Source: Bombus terrestris (lineage: Eukaryota > Arthropoda > Insecta > Hymenoptera > Apidae). Taken from it: a stretch of DNA of 64,000 nt. The position numbers were made by a program, and so were the translations under genes. Below, piece by piece: positions 1 through 12,254 of the stretch; the first letter of the stretch is position 1, and every line of letters begins with the position of its first letter. The notes under the pieces were generated by a model. It made no database searches and was not told the origin of the DNA. It saw only the letters and a list, made by a program, of their open reading frames with translations. The DNA is taken from the NCBI RefSeq assembly GCF_910591885.1, contig NC_063278.1, forward strand, positions 1,611,501-1,675,500. The letters run 5' to 3'.

Positions 1-2340
1 CATTAGAGCGAATTAGTTGGGTTGTAAATTATATTTTCTCAAGTGTATGGATTTCTTTTATAAACTGATAATCCTATTTTTAGATAAGGCAGAGTTTGAA
101 GTACACGAACGAGTTCGACGTTGTCGAATTTTTTCTCTCTCTTTTTTTTTTAAATAAGAAAAGGATCGAACCGTCCGATCGTGATACACGTTTCTTGATA
201 ATTTTTAGGGGACTGACCTCTGTTTCCTTTTCGTTCTTCGTATCTCGGAAAGAGGCGTTAAACACAGTGCAGATGTTCGACAGAGTATTCTACATTTTCA
301 CATGCATGCGCTTGTGCGCGCGAATGTCATTTTATTCGAATAAATTCGAACGATACTTTGCGAGTAAACAAATTGTCTTGCAAACGAGGAAATAAAATCT
401 TCAAATTTTCACTACGACTAAAATAATCTTTCACGATACGCGTGTCCCTTACAGACTTTTTCTACGTTTCCGATCGAGGTATTCGATTCCATGGAACAAG
501 CCCGTGCATCTGCAACCAAATCTTTCATCGGTTCCAGTTCGTGGTAACGCCGTTGGGAAGCATCAGAATTTTTATATTTCAAATATATATTCACGAGCAG
601 TGTGTGGACCAATGAAGGGTCGTACCTTATCAGCTCGGACGGGTCATTCGAGCGAGAGAACATCGAAATATTGCGCATCGAGTCGTGCACGAGACCGAAC
701 CACGCCATCGGCGTAGAATATAACGAGTCTCCCGTCGACCGCCCCGTGGAAATTACATTTTCGTTTTGAAATTCAATGGCGTTTCGAGTTTACCGATATG
801 GTTCTCTCTCGACACGTCAACGATACGTATCGCGTAATTGCGCTTTGCTCGTGTCCGTTTTCGCTAAAACCAACTGTTATTGGATTTTTCGATTGATTCC
901 AGGTCGGTTGTCCGCTGGATACCTCGCGGATGGCTCGTGTAATTTCATCGATTCCCGTTATCATAATCAATCTATCACGCGATTTCACCTTACACAGGAT
1001 TAAGTTGTTACGCAGAACAGCCATCTATAATAACGTTGAATCACTTTCATATACGTGATTCTTAGCTAAAAAATTAAATAACTAGGACGAGCTACAGTCG
1101 AGAATACGTCGAAGACAGTCTGATTATTATTTCTACGTTATTCCTTTAACATCGCTTGAATTATTCATATTATTCGAAATACCTTTATCTCGTATTTGCA
1201 AATTGCAATTTGATTATTTTACGCGGAACATCGATTATCAATTATTAACATATTCTGCCGTTAGCAAATTAACACAGGGAATAATCGCAATATGAAAATA
1301 TAAAATACGTAACACCGATAAATAAATGAAGCAAGGATTCGCGTAGGGAATGAAACGTTAAGGTTATTAATACCATTCTTCGTGGCACAAGGAGACGAAC
1401 ACTTGATCGAGAAGCAGCCTCGGAAAAGAAGATCACGAGACGTAACTGGATTACGGAACCTCGAGTATCCTTTATATTTCACTAGCGTATTTTCTTTTTT
1501 CTTCCGCCAAAGTACGCTTGCGACGGGTTAATTTTCTCCCACCCCCTTATAACGTTCATCGCTCGTGTTTCATCCTCGATTCTCGTTCTTTTCACCGTCT
1601 CTACATGGAATGCACGATGAAAAATACAAGACGCGAATATCGATATCAATACGCTATTAGTAGTTATACTTGATCAAGGTTTGCTCATTTCCACTGTGAA
1701 ATAAGGAGAGAAAATTGAGATCTTTATAAATTCAATCACTAATGTTGGAAATTTTACGTAGAAATATATATCTTTTATTATTCGAAGAACGGTTAATTAC
1801 TATAACGATTTGTCGATAGGTATATTCGTGCTTCTTCGACATAATTTTATCGTTAACATTCACACCGTTCTCTTATCTGTGTCCCCAATGGCGCCAAATT
1901 CATCAAACCACAACCAAAGTAGCGATTCCGTTGCACCCCGACTAAATCTAGTCATCTAAACTGACATTCACGGCGTAAAGATTCAGATACGAGCAGATAA
2001 TATTGGCGCAGATGTTAGGTCGCATTTGAGCACCGCTGCAAATCAGCATGACAAAGAATATGGAAGGAACAGTGTAGCAGTGGCCTCGGAGGCTCGGTGT
2101 ACGCTGCAGCTCTCGGTACGAGCAAAAGGGTGGTGTGTGGCCAGCGAAATCTGTCACCCGGATGTCAATCAATATTTCGAGGGGTTCCAGTAGGCCGCCC
2201 CCTAACCCCCTTTTCTGGCTTTCCCTTATTCGAAACCCTCTGCCGTGTGCCGTGTACTCTGGTCTCTCGACGCGTCGTGTGCCGCGTAGATCGACGAACC
2301 GAATTCGTCCTGGCGTTCGTGTTTCGCAAGCCCCTCCGCG
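1..2340. other. Non-coding stretch, nothing recognised
   Basis: Mixed AT-rich and GC-moderate DNA with many short frames. The most protein-like is a minus-strand frame of 96 codons at 418-708 (ATG at its 5' end, TAG at the other), but it matches no family I know and has no splice or polyA context. A minus-strand frame at 1,948-2,355 is open for 135 codons in a GC-rich patch. I see no transposon ends or tandem repeats. Confidence 0.55.
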
Positions 2341-2560
2341 GTGATTAATTTCCACTAGGAAATTAATCAGATGGAAAGAATTTGCCGTGCGTGGACGCGA
2401 CGTACAATGATCCGCGCCAACAGATGGGAAGACAACGGGCGGATTAAAGCGCGGCGATGCTCGCCTCCTTAATTTACGACGCTCACGTCCGTTATTAGGG
2501 CCGTTTCATAAATCACGACAGGTCGCCGTTGCTGGAATATCGAGTTAACGCTAGTTCATC
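2341..2560. promoter_or_regulatory. Candidate cis-regulatory module (weak)
   Basis: This short block has several insect transcription-factor-like words close together: TAAT cores at 2,343-2,367, two E-boxes CAGATG at 2,368-2,373 and 2,421-2,426, a bicoid/orthodenticle-type GGATTAA at 2,441-2,447, and a caudal-like CATAAA near 2,508. Such words also occur by chance, so this rests on clustering alone. Cross-species conservation would decide it. Confidence 0.18.
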
Positions 2561-5494
2561 CGTTATTTACGATCATCGCTTCTCTGCGTCCAATGTAATT
2601 CGGTTTATCTTGTTTCTGGCGTGATCGACCGCGAGAAAGGGGTTGATTCTTCCGTAACGAGAACGCGACTCATCACCGTCCATTCACGTAGCTTGTTATC
2701 TTACTCTTCGTACCGTAAACTTCTTCCCCCTGTAAAACGACCAAGAAGAACGTTCCCTATATTCGAGACGAAGAACTCGTACGTCTCCTTCGTCGCCCAA
2801 TTTGTCTTACTGAAAGAGCGATTTTAGTCGCAACGAGCGATCATCTCCTGGTAAACCAACTACCCTCCGACTGGCCCCTCGAGGAACCTCTTTAAACGAT
2901 CGACCAGCGTACGAACGAGCGAACGCTGGTCTATCGATCAACCGGTGCGTCGAACGCTCTCGAGGCGAGCGTGCACCGAATAATTACGACACAGATGTTA
3001 CGGGCGTTTCGAGCAAAGCGGAGAAAGCGACGCTAGAAGAAAGGGGGTTGGGTCTTGAACGCAGTCGGTAATTTTCAATTTATATATATACATACATATG
3101 CAGAGACACAGAGAGAGTAGGACTCTATGCTCGACACTACTGCACCACCCCTCGACTCCATCCCGCTCTGCCCCGCCCCCTCTCTCTCTCGCACTACTTC
3201 AACATCGTCATAACCGTTAACGTTATCTGCAGAGAATATTGCGAGCCAGTGGAAGGGGGCCGGGATGAGCTGTTCCGCCGCCATAGGGAGGAACACGCAG
3301 CCCGCGTACATCGTGCATGTCCCTCAAAATAGAGTTACAAACTGTAACTACGTTTCGGTGCATTACTGCCGCGTTGGGTGCACGCGGGGGTTGGGCCCGA
3401 TGCCTCCGTCGGAATTCGCGGGGGCGCTCACCATGCGAATCGATCGCGGTTACCATGCTTTTCACCCGAAAGGGGGGTTGTGGCGGCCGTACGCGCTAAG
3501 TTCGAGAGAGAGAGAGAGAGCTCTAGGCTTCGGCAGATCGTCGCTTCATGAGCCACTTTAAAATTTAAATGGACCTTTTGCCGCGATTCCTGGCACAACA
3601 GTGTGCGTATATTACCTAGCCGTCCCTTTGCCACCGGCGTCACGGCCAAGAAAGACAATATGCGCCGACCCCCGATGAAAGTACAAAGTTACGAATCCGG
3701 ATCAGCTCCGTTCCTCGTTAGTTTCGAATTTATGCAATATTCATCTTGGATTTCCACTCCTCCCCGCCCCCGTTTCCTTCGTCAGCTTGCGCGCCGCGTT
3801 TAAATTGATCGTATTAATGTCTCTGTTGAATCGCGAGAGCAGAGCGGAGGCACGAATAATTCGCTTCGAGAAAGCGGATCTTATATTCAACCGGAGCTCT
3901 CTTGTCGGGGTTAATTTCCTCCGATCTCGTATTTTAGTTCTTTGCTCTATTATATAGTTCTTTGTATCTTTTTGTTATCTTGTTCGGGCTGCGACTTCGT
4001 AAAAGTGGGCGAATCGACCGAGTCGGTTTAATTTAGTCTTGGCCATTTGTTTCGAGTCGAATCGTCGTTCATATACGTGTCAGCGCAGAAACTTTAAGAT
4101 TTTTATATAGAAGATATAACGTACTGGTGGAATCACGAATGAAGTTAAAATATCAAAATTAGTTGCGATTGCAAAGATCGAATTTACATCTGAGAAACAG
4201 GCATAACCCTAAAAACACGCTATGATAAATATAACGAGGAAACGCTGTAACTAAATTCACTCCATTAAACGCGGACATTCTTGACAAATTAAACGCAAAC
4301 AGGATTGGGCTGGAAAGGCTATTATACGTCATAAGCAGATTCTAGCGGTGTATCTGCCGATCAACGATCTCTCCTTCGGCGAACCCATCCTTTCGCCCCA
4401 CTTTTCAGGAAGGACCACGCTCGTAGTTTGGGTTACCATTCTCTCGTGTAAGAGGATTAAGATATTACTCGAGCGTGGCGGCGTGCAAGCGTCATGAAAA
4501 CACGGGCTTTAACACGCTTTATTCGCTTCGTGAAAATTCACGTCTGAAAGTGCAACCCCCATCGTGGCTCCCTCTCGTGTCTGAGGGTTTACGCCGCGCG
4601 GAAAAGAGGGTTGGCGAGCATAAAATCGCTCGTGTACACGCGCGTGCATACACCTACTTGCGTCCGCGCTCTTCTTTCAATCCCTGACTTCTCGAAACGG
4701 ATTTCCTACTCTCCCACGCGCCACCATGCATTTATTGGAAATGTTTCTAACGATTTTAGTCAGATTTCCGAGATTCCAGAACGAGCCAGGGGAAAACCCT
4801 TTCGCGAGATGGGGATTAAAATTTCCTCTCTATCTTATAGAGATTTAAGTTTTACGTCTATATATGTCAATACGGTTAGTGTATTTAATAGCTTTTTCAT
4901 AGTTATTGTAAATGAAGAAACATCTCTGATACTTGACAAATTTTACTAAAGGTACTCGTTTGAAATATTTTAGGCGCAATTGAAATGGTATAACGAAAAT
5001 AAATTAGGAGATCGTACTTGAATCTCGATAAAAATTAACGCTAATTTTATCAAAAATATTTTTAAAAAAAGTGTCTCTGTAATTGCAAAAGGAAGAAGAT
5101 GGAGGCCTATTGCGTAATTGGATGTTAATATGAATTCACCGAAAGAATCAAAGAGAAATCCGTCCTAGGAACAAGCCAATTACCATCGCACTGGACAAAG
5201 TGTAAATTGCAAGTCCTAAAATTCTGCGTTCGATTTACTCCCCTCGTTCGTAAGATCCGAAAAAACGATCTCTTAAATATAATTCCTTATAAACAACCAA
5301 AACCACGATATCTTAGATACGCGAGAATGAAATGTTGCATTGAAAGTGGAAACGAGCGAGTCGTGTTGCGTTTCGTTTATCTATCGTCGCTCTTCCTGCG
5401 AATGCATTAAATTCTCACACTGATACGCGTCTCGGTGGAAGCAAAGCCGTTACAGGATGCGTACGACGGTTACGACGCAAGAACAACGATGTCA
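2561..5494. other. Non-coding stretch
   Basis: No gene recognised. The part at about 2,830-3,600 is GC- and CpG-rich with overlapping open frames on both strands. The part at 4,080-5,200 is AT-rich. The only repeat is a short GA run at 3,504-3,520. Confidence 0.55.
3504..3520. repeat. (GA)n microsatellite
   Basis: An uninterrupted run of alternating G and A, 17 bases long. Confidence 0.85.
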
Positions 5495-5562
5495 ACGACT
5501 ACGACTACGACTACGACTACGACTACGACGACTACGACTACGACTACGACGACGACGACGAC

Positions 5563-5594
<32 letters not shown>

Positions 5595-5597
5595 CGA
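5495..5597. repeat. (CTACGA)n/(GAC)n compound microsatellite
   Basis: The array begins with ACGACT hexamer units and passes into near-perfect GAC/CGA trinucleotides, about 103 bases in all. One plus frame reads it as arginine/leucine-rich and others as aspartate- or threonine-rich runs. All three periods stay open only because the unit lacks stop codons, so it is not evidence for a protein. Variable length between individuals is likely. Confidence 0.93.
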
Positions 5598-8500
5598 TGG
5601 CGGCAGTGCTTTGAGGGCGCGGAGTACCGCTCTCGACGTGTCATACGGCGCTCTCTAACACTGGCGTAGTGCCGTCTCGAATTATTTGGACCGTTCTTTG
5701 TCTCACTCGTCGATCCCCCGAGAATTTTTTACGGCCGGGCTCAATGTTCGTGTTTACCCCTGGAGACGTATTGACGTGTCCCAGCGACGAATCACCGAGA
5801 TTCGTTGCGCCTGCATTCCACCGAAACTTGCGAAAAATCTTCGCCCGTAACGTTCCATTACACGAGACACGTACAAGGAGGAGGAAGTAGAAAAGCAAGT
5901 ACGTTGAAGATACAAGGATGAAAATAAAAGATAGAAGAGGAAGAGAAGGAAGAAAAAGAGGAAAAAGTGGTTGGAAGCTACGCCAATGGCACGCTAGCCG
6001 GCAATAGCGCGTGGCGGCGTCGACGACGGGGCTGAATTCCCCTCTTCTCGTCCAGCCCCTTCTCTTCTTCTTTCCTTAGCACTGCCACCCTTGGCTGCTG
6101 CCCCCGCCGAGTCCGGCACAGGGCACAGTCGTACTACTTTGATCGGCACTCAAACATTTTTACTACCCACCCCCTAGCTGGTTGCTAGCTTCTGCTGCTA
6201 CAGGGCCTCCTCTAACGGGGAACTGGCGCTCGCCGCGCGTTCCTTGCCACCAACTAATTACAGCGTGGATCAAAGAATTCATCGACGCGACTTTCTTTCG
6301 CCCGTGTATATATTCGTGTGGTTCGTACCGATGTGCGTACGTGCGTGCACGCGTGCCTGGTCTAGCATCCGTTCGTGCGTCGATGCTGCGAGAAAAGAAT
6401 GGCGCAAGAAGGGCGCGAAAGGGCGAGACCACGGCGGACCCTTGCACCCACACGGTATGCGCACCCTGTCGCCCTGCGTGCTACCTGCACGCTTCGCGTC
6501 TGGACATTTTTACCTGTGCGTAATCCAGATTTATTCAAAAACGAACATACCGAATTATACTTTACGCAATAGAAATAAGTTTGGCAATAGAACGAATCAA
6601 ATTTTGCACGCGTCGCAAATTACAAGTTATCCGGTGGAAAGTCCAGTTACAAAAAAATGTATAGTCTATATTTTGTAACTTGCACCGTTAGTTCTCACAC
6701 AGTACATACAGTATACAGTATCATGTATAAATTTATTTTTGTCAGATTTTTATTACAAAAAAGTCACTCGTCTAACGCGATAGTTTCGAAAAACTCGGAA
6801 CAAACTTAACGAAACCACGGAACAACGTTACAATTTCAGAGAAAAGCAACAGATGAATAATTAGATACTCGAGGCGAATTCAAAGCTGGAGGTTTCTCTC
6901 GGTTAGGAAAACGGGAATGGCTATGTCGGTAAACATGAGATTAGGTCAGTGCAAAGCAAAACGGCCACGCTGGTGGATCTCGTAACTCGGAGAATAAAGC
7001 CTGGACATTCCAGCGCTGGAGCGCCAAACGTTTTTCCCTTCTGCCGTGTGTTCCTCATTCATCCCCTGGGACATTGACGAGCAATTAACAATGGCAGCGA
7101 ATAAATCCGTCACGCGATTCGTTCGCGGATGCACGCCAGTGATAAATAATCCGACCCGTGATAAAGACACCGAAACTGTTTCTGCGGCAATGGTTGCTTT
7201 TGAGCCGTCTGGTTGAAAAACGCGGTTTGAAATTGCCGGAGAGTAGCGAAAGGTTGGTTTTCAAGAACCACCACCACAGGCGTACACTACCGTGTTTCAT
7301 TAATTCTAGAATAAAACGGGACACGGCCAGAGGAGCGGGGTGATGCGGGGATCGGGAGTGGCTTTGAATTTACCCTTTAACCGAGGCGACTTTTTCAACA
7401 GGATCACGTCCGGATCGCAGAGATTCGTTTGGCAGTTTCGGCGGGTCGGGAAATCAGGCGGTCGCAAACGAATACTCGATCGCGAGAATGATTTATTCAG
7501 AAACGTCGATGTCCGTTGGTCGGGCGCGTGCCATAGAGAAAAAGTGGAAAATAGAGCGTTCGTTCCGCGAGATCGATGCCTCGGAATCAATTTGAGTAAC
7601 CAAACACGAAACGCATTATTTTTTCGCTCTTGCTGCTACGTGTCGTTTTCCTTTTTTTCCTTCTGATGGCTTGTCAGCGAGCTTGTTGAACAGAGTCTGT
7701 TTAATGAACGTCGACGCACGCCTCTGAATGATAATCAGAGTTTTAGATTACGTACATGTTAGGAGCGTATCGTGCCACTCGAGATATATGTACATACGAT
7801 TGTTTCGAGAGTAGACTGGTGAAAATGTTGGTTAGTTTCTGCTGCGTAGGTTCGCCAGCTCATTCGCCAACGGTTGAGCGAGTCAGAGACCGATGCTTCA
7901 GATGCTGCTTCAGCAATTTTCACCGTTCGTCCGCTATTCCACAGGCGACGCAAGCTGCAAGTTACGCTTGCGTATTGGTGGCAAGCGAAATAGATGTGGC
8001 GGCATCGAGAAATGCTCAGATTTCTCGTCGTATTATTTATAATTCTTAAGAACAATTAAAACTGGTATCACCGATGATTATATGGGAAATTGATAAACGA
8101 ATTAAAAGAAGGAAACAAGCTTTTAACATCTGTACTAAATTCTTAAAAAAACGGTTCGCTACGAATCTATAAAATTTCTATGAAAGATCATGAATTCATC
8201 GTCCTGACTACACTGGGAGCCTGTCGTGGAAATAAAAGTATAGAATGATTTATCGTCCCGTTGCGATGCGAGGTTTGCCTGTTTCTTACGTTTAATGGAA
8301 AGTTTGGGTCAGTGGAAGTTTAGAGTTTTAAAAAGTTTAAGCTTTCCGTTTAAACTTCCCGCGCTGTTCAGACGTAAAAAGTTGCAATAGTAGATCATTT
8401 ATCTCTCGTAAGTTTAAACAGAAAATATGGTTTAAGCCACAGAACGAAAATCGGAATTAGCTTTTATATCCTTTTGTCGTTTAAACGATATTTCTTAGTC

Positions 8501-10070
8501 AAGCTCGACAGACGAGTAACGTTTAATTAACGAAGATTCATAAATCGTCCTTAAATTTCTGTTTCGATCGACAAATGGTATTTCGCGTATCCGTCTCTCG
8601 AAGCAATGCGAATTCAATTTCCTCGTGGCGTTGTCAACACATACAGCAACGTTCTGAAGACAAATGTTGCAAATCAAACCGCACATCGTAACGCATCGCT
8701 GTCCGTGCACAATTGGCGTCCATAAATGAAACGAATCACTCGTATCTCCATCACAGTTAATCCGCAAACGTTAACCAAACGATCGTCCCATATTTCAACG
8801 AACTCTTCTATTCTTTCGTTGCAAACTAACTCGATGGTTGCCATCATCGATCCTTCCCGCTTTGACGATAATTTCAAGATCTTTGCCTCGCGAGCGTTTC
8901 ACGCTTCTCAATCATAGCTTCATTCTCTTCTTCTCTTCATAGCTTCTCAATCTAAGCGATCTCATAGATGACAGTACGAAATGTACGAAAGTCGATCGAT
9001 TCCAGAAGCTGCGAATCATGGATAATTCCATTAAACAGGAAGTTCAAAGAGAAAAAGTAGGTCGGCAATAGTCGTCCAAGGTTTAAGACATCGTAATTTC
9101 TTTATGATTGGTTTGCGTGTTATATTCCTGAAACATAAGCTAATGAGAACCTTTTGCCGGTTAACGCGCGAGGAAGATCGCTCGTCTGTATCGAATAATC
9201 GTTCGATGAACCATTTCGCGAGCTCGCGAATCACTTGGAAATTTCTTCGCACGGTTCTTCTCACGAACGTCCAAAGAGACGTCGCTTCGAGACGGGGGTG
9301 GCTCGTGAGATTCGTCGAAAAAGAAACGCAAAAAAGGGGCGACGTCGGTGACAGGCGGCGGACAAGGGGGAACACAAGGAGAATACGCTTTTTTCTCGGT
9401 TCCGTCCGTTTCTTACACACGACGAAGCGAACGTCTTCGGTCCCGATTCGCTTCGATCCTTGACTCGAAGTTTTTTCCGGTCGTGTTTCCGTTTCCAATG
9501 CTTGTTTCATCGCAACTCTACCACGTCGGCGATTCGTTCTCTGATGGGAGAGGCGAGCAGGGCGGACGAAAGAAGAACAGAAGCGTGGCCCACGGGAAAT
9601 TTTCGAATCGCAACGATTCGAGGCGAGCGTGCTTCTTCTCGTGGAAATTTATGTGCTATTATCATAGACGCGATATATTTGAGATCTACGCGCCTCGTGG
9701 TCGATCCGATCCCACGGTAACGAAGGGCTACTTTTAACAGCAAGCAGTTACGCATAAATCGTTTTGGCGAAGTTACCAAGGTTGATGGCGGAAAGTTAGG
9801 TTCATTATAATTATCGATAACGATCGAATTTCTATTACACGATAAAAGTAACGTTATTTTTATATCGTAGACTCATTGCAAATATTCACGAAACGTTCGT
9901 GTCTGTGTCAGCACACTGTTCGTCGTACGCTCCTAAACTTTCGCGTCAATCTATGGAGAATTTTCAATTAATTGCGTTACTTAGAAATTACTATCTCTTC
10001 TAACTCAGCACATTCTTACCGTTTCCTTTCTTACGTTATCACCAAACGATAAGCATAGCTCCCATTTCGC
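5598..10070. other. Non-coding stretch
   Basis: No gene recognised. At 6,040-6,080 a long pyrimidine tract ends in CTTAG, which resembles a plus-strand splice acceptor. The frame after it stays open for only about 20 codons. The 6,160-6,530 part is GC-rich with overlapping frames on both strands. The region from 7,700 to 10,070 holds only a small direct repeat near 8.9 kb. Confidence 0.5.
8902..8957. repeat. Short direct repeat, 39-bp period
   Basis: The word GCTTCTCAATC occurs at 8,903 and again at 8,942, separated by a CT-rich linker that itself repeats CATAGCTTC. It is a small tandem duplication with no known function. Confidence 0.5.
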
Positions 10071-10075
10071 TCAGG

Positions 10076-10112
10076 TATATAAACTACCATTGCCACTCGT
10101 TGATGACATTCT
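10076..10112 (+). promoter_or_regulatory. Candidate TATA-box promoter
   Basis: TATATAAA at 10,076-10,083 is followed 32 bases later by ACATTC (A at 10,108), one mismatch from the arthropod initiator TCA(G/T)T(C/T). The spacing is what a TATA-dependent RNA polymerase II promoter needs. Downstream I find only a 13-codon ATG frame at 10,206 and no recognisable coding exon or good donor, so the transcript, if any, is unknown. Confidence 0.28.
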
Positions 10113-10375
10113 AGAACGAATATCATTTTCAAGATCCAATTATCGGATATCACAAACTATCGATCGTATCATTCCTCGAACAGGTCTACTCATCGAAAAA
10201 GCTGCATGAAATCTACCTCTCTGTATTCGATGCACCTAAAAAACTAACTCGAACTCCAACAAAACTCAAGTGCGACAATTTCAAAGAGTTTCACACGCCA
10301 CGAGACTCTCCACTGAAAAGGCAGGCCAATTTTTCGACGTTCCTAATAATGGTCCGATATCATTCGCGAGTTTTA

Positions 10376-10687
10376 TCACGTGCAACATGCTCGTTGACTC
10401 GTACGTGGCCACGAAAAGATATAGCTGTGGCTGTGAAGCCTCGTCGAGAATGTTTGCGATTCGCCGGTGCTCCAGGGTGTTGCACACTCGCGATGTAGCG
10501 GTATACTCGACGATCTTTCGTCGACAAAGAGGCTTCGGTCAGCCTCGCGCACCGGCTGGTCCTTCTGGCCACTCGAGTCGCTCTCTATCGCGCTGTGGAA
10601 CGGTTCGAAAGGAGAGGAAGCGACGCGTGCATAAAGAGAACCATCGAGGAACGAAAGAGAGAATAAAGCAAGCACGAGGAAGATGGA
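10376..10687 (-). CDS. Possible small secreted protein (unrecognised)
   Basis: Starting from the internal ATG near 10,687 on the minus strand, the frame codes about 100 residues. It opens with a textbook signal-peptide pattern: MKLSNFS, then the hydrophobic core IFLVLALFSLSFL, then a small-residue site after DGSLYA. An acidic, polar stretch follows. Upstream on the same strand is a CT-rich tract, and the ATG lies about 45 bases beyond it with no AG between, so an unspliced 5' leader is more natural than an acceptor. The C-terminal half is less protein-like, and no cysteine pattern, dibasic processing site or known family is visible. Chance remains likely in this CT-rich DNA. Confidence 0.17.
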   Translation of the reverse strand, partial: SIFLVLALFSLSFLDGSLYARVASSPFEPFHSAIESDSSGQKDQPVREADRSLFVDERSSSIPLHRECATPWSTGESQTFSTRLHSHSYIFSWPRTSQRACCT

Positions 10688-10745
10688 GAAATTAGAGAGT
10701 TTCATCGTAGGCACGCGGAACGTCCACCGCGTCCGATGCAGGAAT

Positions 10746-10778
10746 AGAAGAGAGAGAAAGAGAAAGAGAGAGAGAGAG
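10746..10778. repeat. (GA)n-rich microsatellite
   Basis: A GA run interrupted by AAA, 33 bases, at the start of a purine-strand block that continues to about 12.1 kb. Confidence 0.85.
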
Positions 10779-10912
10779 CAGGGGGACCGAAATCGTAATT
10801 GGATTCGAAGAGGAGCACGGCAGGAGGAAGCGAGGCAACGAGGCGTAGACGAAGAGAGTGCACGAGCGGAAGGGAGGATCCTCTTCGGCTTCATTGGCCG
10901 ACCCCGGCGATG

Positions 10913-11098
10913 TCACAAAGTATAATACGAACTAATTACCCCGTCGTCGGCAAAGCTGTACTCGACTGCCACTCCGGGACAATGAGTGGCCACTTCCGCG
11001 ATGTTTTCTGCATACGCGGCATCGGAAGCAAAGGCTTCTCGCGGCACGGCCGCGAAAGAAACGCGGCTACGGGTAGGAGGAGCACACCTCCGCCCCTT
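10913..11098 (-). CDS. Candidate terminal exon, unrecognised
   Basis: On the minus strand a (CT)n pyrimidine tract (11,159 down to 11,122) is followed by AAGCTTTCAG, a good splice acceptor ending at 11,099. From there the frame is open in phase 0 for 61 codons to TGA at 10,913-10,915. In this frame about 44% of codons begin with G, the G-first periodicity typical of translated DNA, and the peptide is rich in Ala, Val, Asp and Glu (for example AFASDAAYAENIAEVATHC). The plus strand, in register, shows a matching NNC bias, so I cannot exclude that the plus strand (10,921 onward) is the coded one. No domain is recognised and no upstream exon was identified. Confidence 0.25.
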   Translation of the reverse strand, partial: KGRRCAPPTRSRVSFAAVPREAFASDAAYAENIAEVATHCPGVAVEYSFADDGVISSYYTL

Positions 11099-11121
11099 CT
11101 GAAAGCTTGCTTCAGAACGAC

Positions 11122-11124
11122 AGA

Positions 11125-11159
<35 letters not shown>
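11122..11159. repeat. (GA)n microsatellite
   Basis: A near-perfect GA run of about 38 bases with a single T interruption. On the minus strand it would act as the polypyrimidine tract of the acceptor at 11,099. Confidence 0.92.
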
Positions 11160-11162
<3 letters not shown>

Positions 11163-12120
11163 GATGAAAAAAAGCGAAGACGGAGAAGATGAAGACGGAG
11201 ACGCGAGAGAATGACAAGGGACGACGAACGAAAACGCAAGGCCAGGCACGCTGATAGAGCGACAAAGACAAAAAGAGGAAGAAGAGCTTCTTTTTGGTTG
11301 ATTAGCCCCCGCGACATGGAACACAGCGAGCCAGGGAGGAGTACACCTATCGTGACGCGTTGTCACAAAGCCCAACCGCGCACCGTCTCTCTCTCGTAAA
11401 GATACCGCGGAGGGATAAATCAAAGCAGGTACCATCCAACGTGCACGATGACCATCGTGCGAATCTCCGAGGGAAAAATAGCGGTAATTAGCCCCTTAAG
11501 CACCCGTGCCACCCATCGTGCGTATATCCCGTGGCTGACTTCTACCGCCATCGTATGTATCGCCATCACCATCGGCACATCACCATCGTCGCGTACCGTA
11601 ACCGACCCTCCCCCCACCGATGGGCCGGGGTCCCTCTTTGTAAAACAGAATGTACGTACCACCAGTTCGACGACATTATCGTTGTATACTTGCCGCTGTG
11701 CTACTACGTGGGTGGAGAGTCGGGACCTATTTCCCTCCCCGCGGGTTGGCTCGGTGCACACCGTGTCACATCCATGCCCGACGTCATACGCGCGCGTTTG
11801 GTCCCCTACGAAGCGAGTGGGTACGTGGCTGATGGAACGACGAGGCTAAGGGGGATCGACGGGGGCGTGTAGCCGAGGAAACTTCAAAGCTCCCGAAACG
11901 ATTGTTCGGCAACGCTCCCGCGTGTTCCTCGTGTACCTCGAGAGCACCAGAGCGTTTCGAGGAGGGGGTAAAGTACCCACGAATATACACCTACCCCTTT
12001 GATTACCTCGGCGGTGTACTCTCCTTGGTCTTCTTTTTTTTCTTCTTCGAGCTTCGACAAAAAAAGTAAAAAAGAAAGAGTCGAGTGAGACGGAGAAAGG
12101 AGAGGGGAGAATAGAGAGGT
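11160..12120. other. Purine-biased, GC-rich block
   Basis: The plus strand is strongly purine-biased at 11,160-11,290 and again at 12,050-12,150 (GA/AAG words), with GC-rich DNA between. Several overlapping frames of 60-140 codons exist on both strands, and their Ser/Leu or Arg/Glu richness is a product of the GA/CT bias. No gene is supported inside this interval. Confidence 0.5.
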
Positions 12121-12254
12121 GGGAGAGAAAACGCGGAGGAGAGAGCATAAAGTTGCCGGTTGCATACGGTTGGGAAGGGCGAGCCTCTCGTGCCGCGGGA
12201 GCGCTAAAGAAAGAGGAAAAAGGGGTTGGAGGGTGGACGAGGACCGTCACCGAG

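Noticed and set aside
5457..5669. Arginine-rich 70-codon plus frame
   Set aside because: It is a translation of the CGA/CTA microsatellite, which has no stops in any register.
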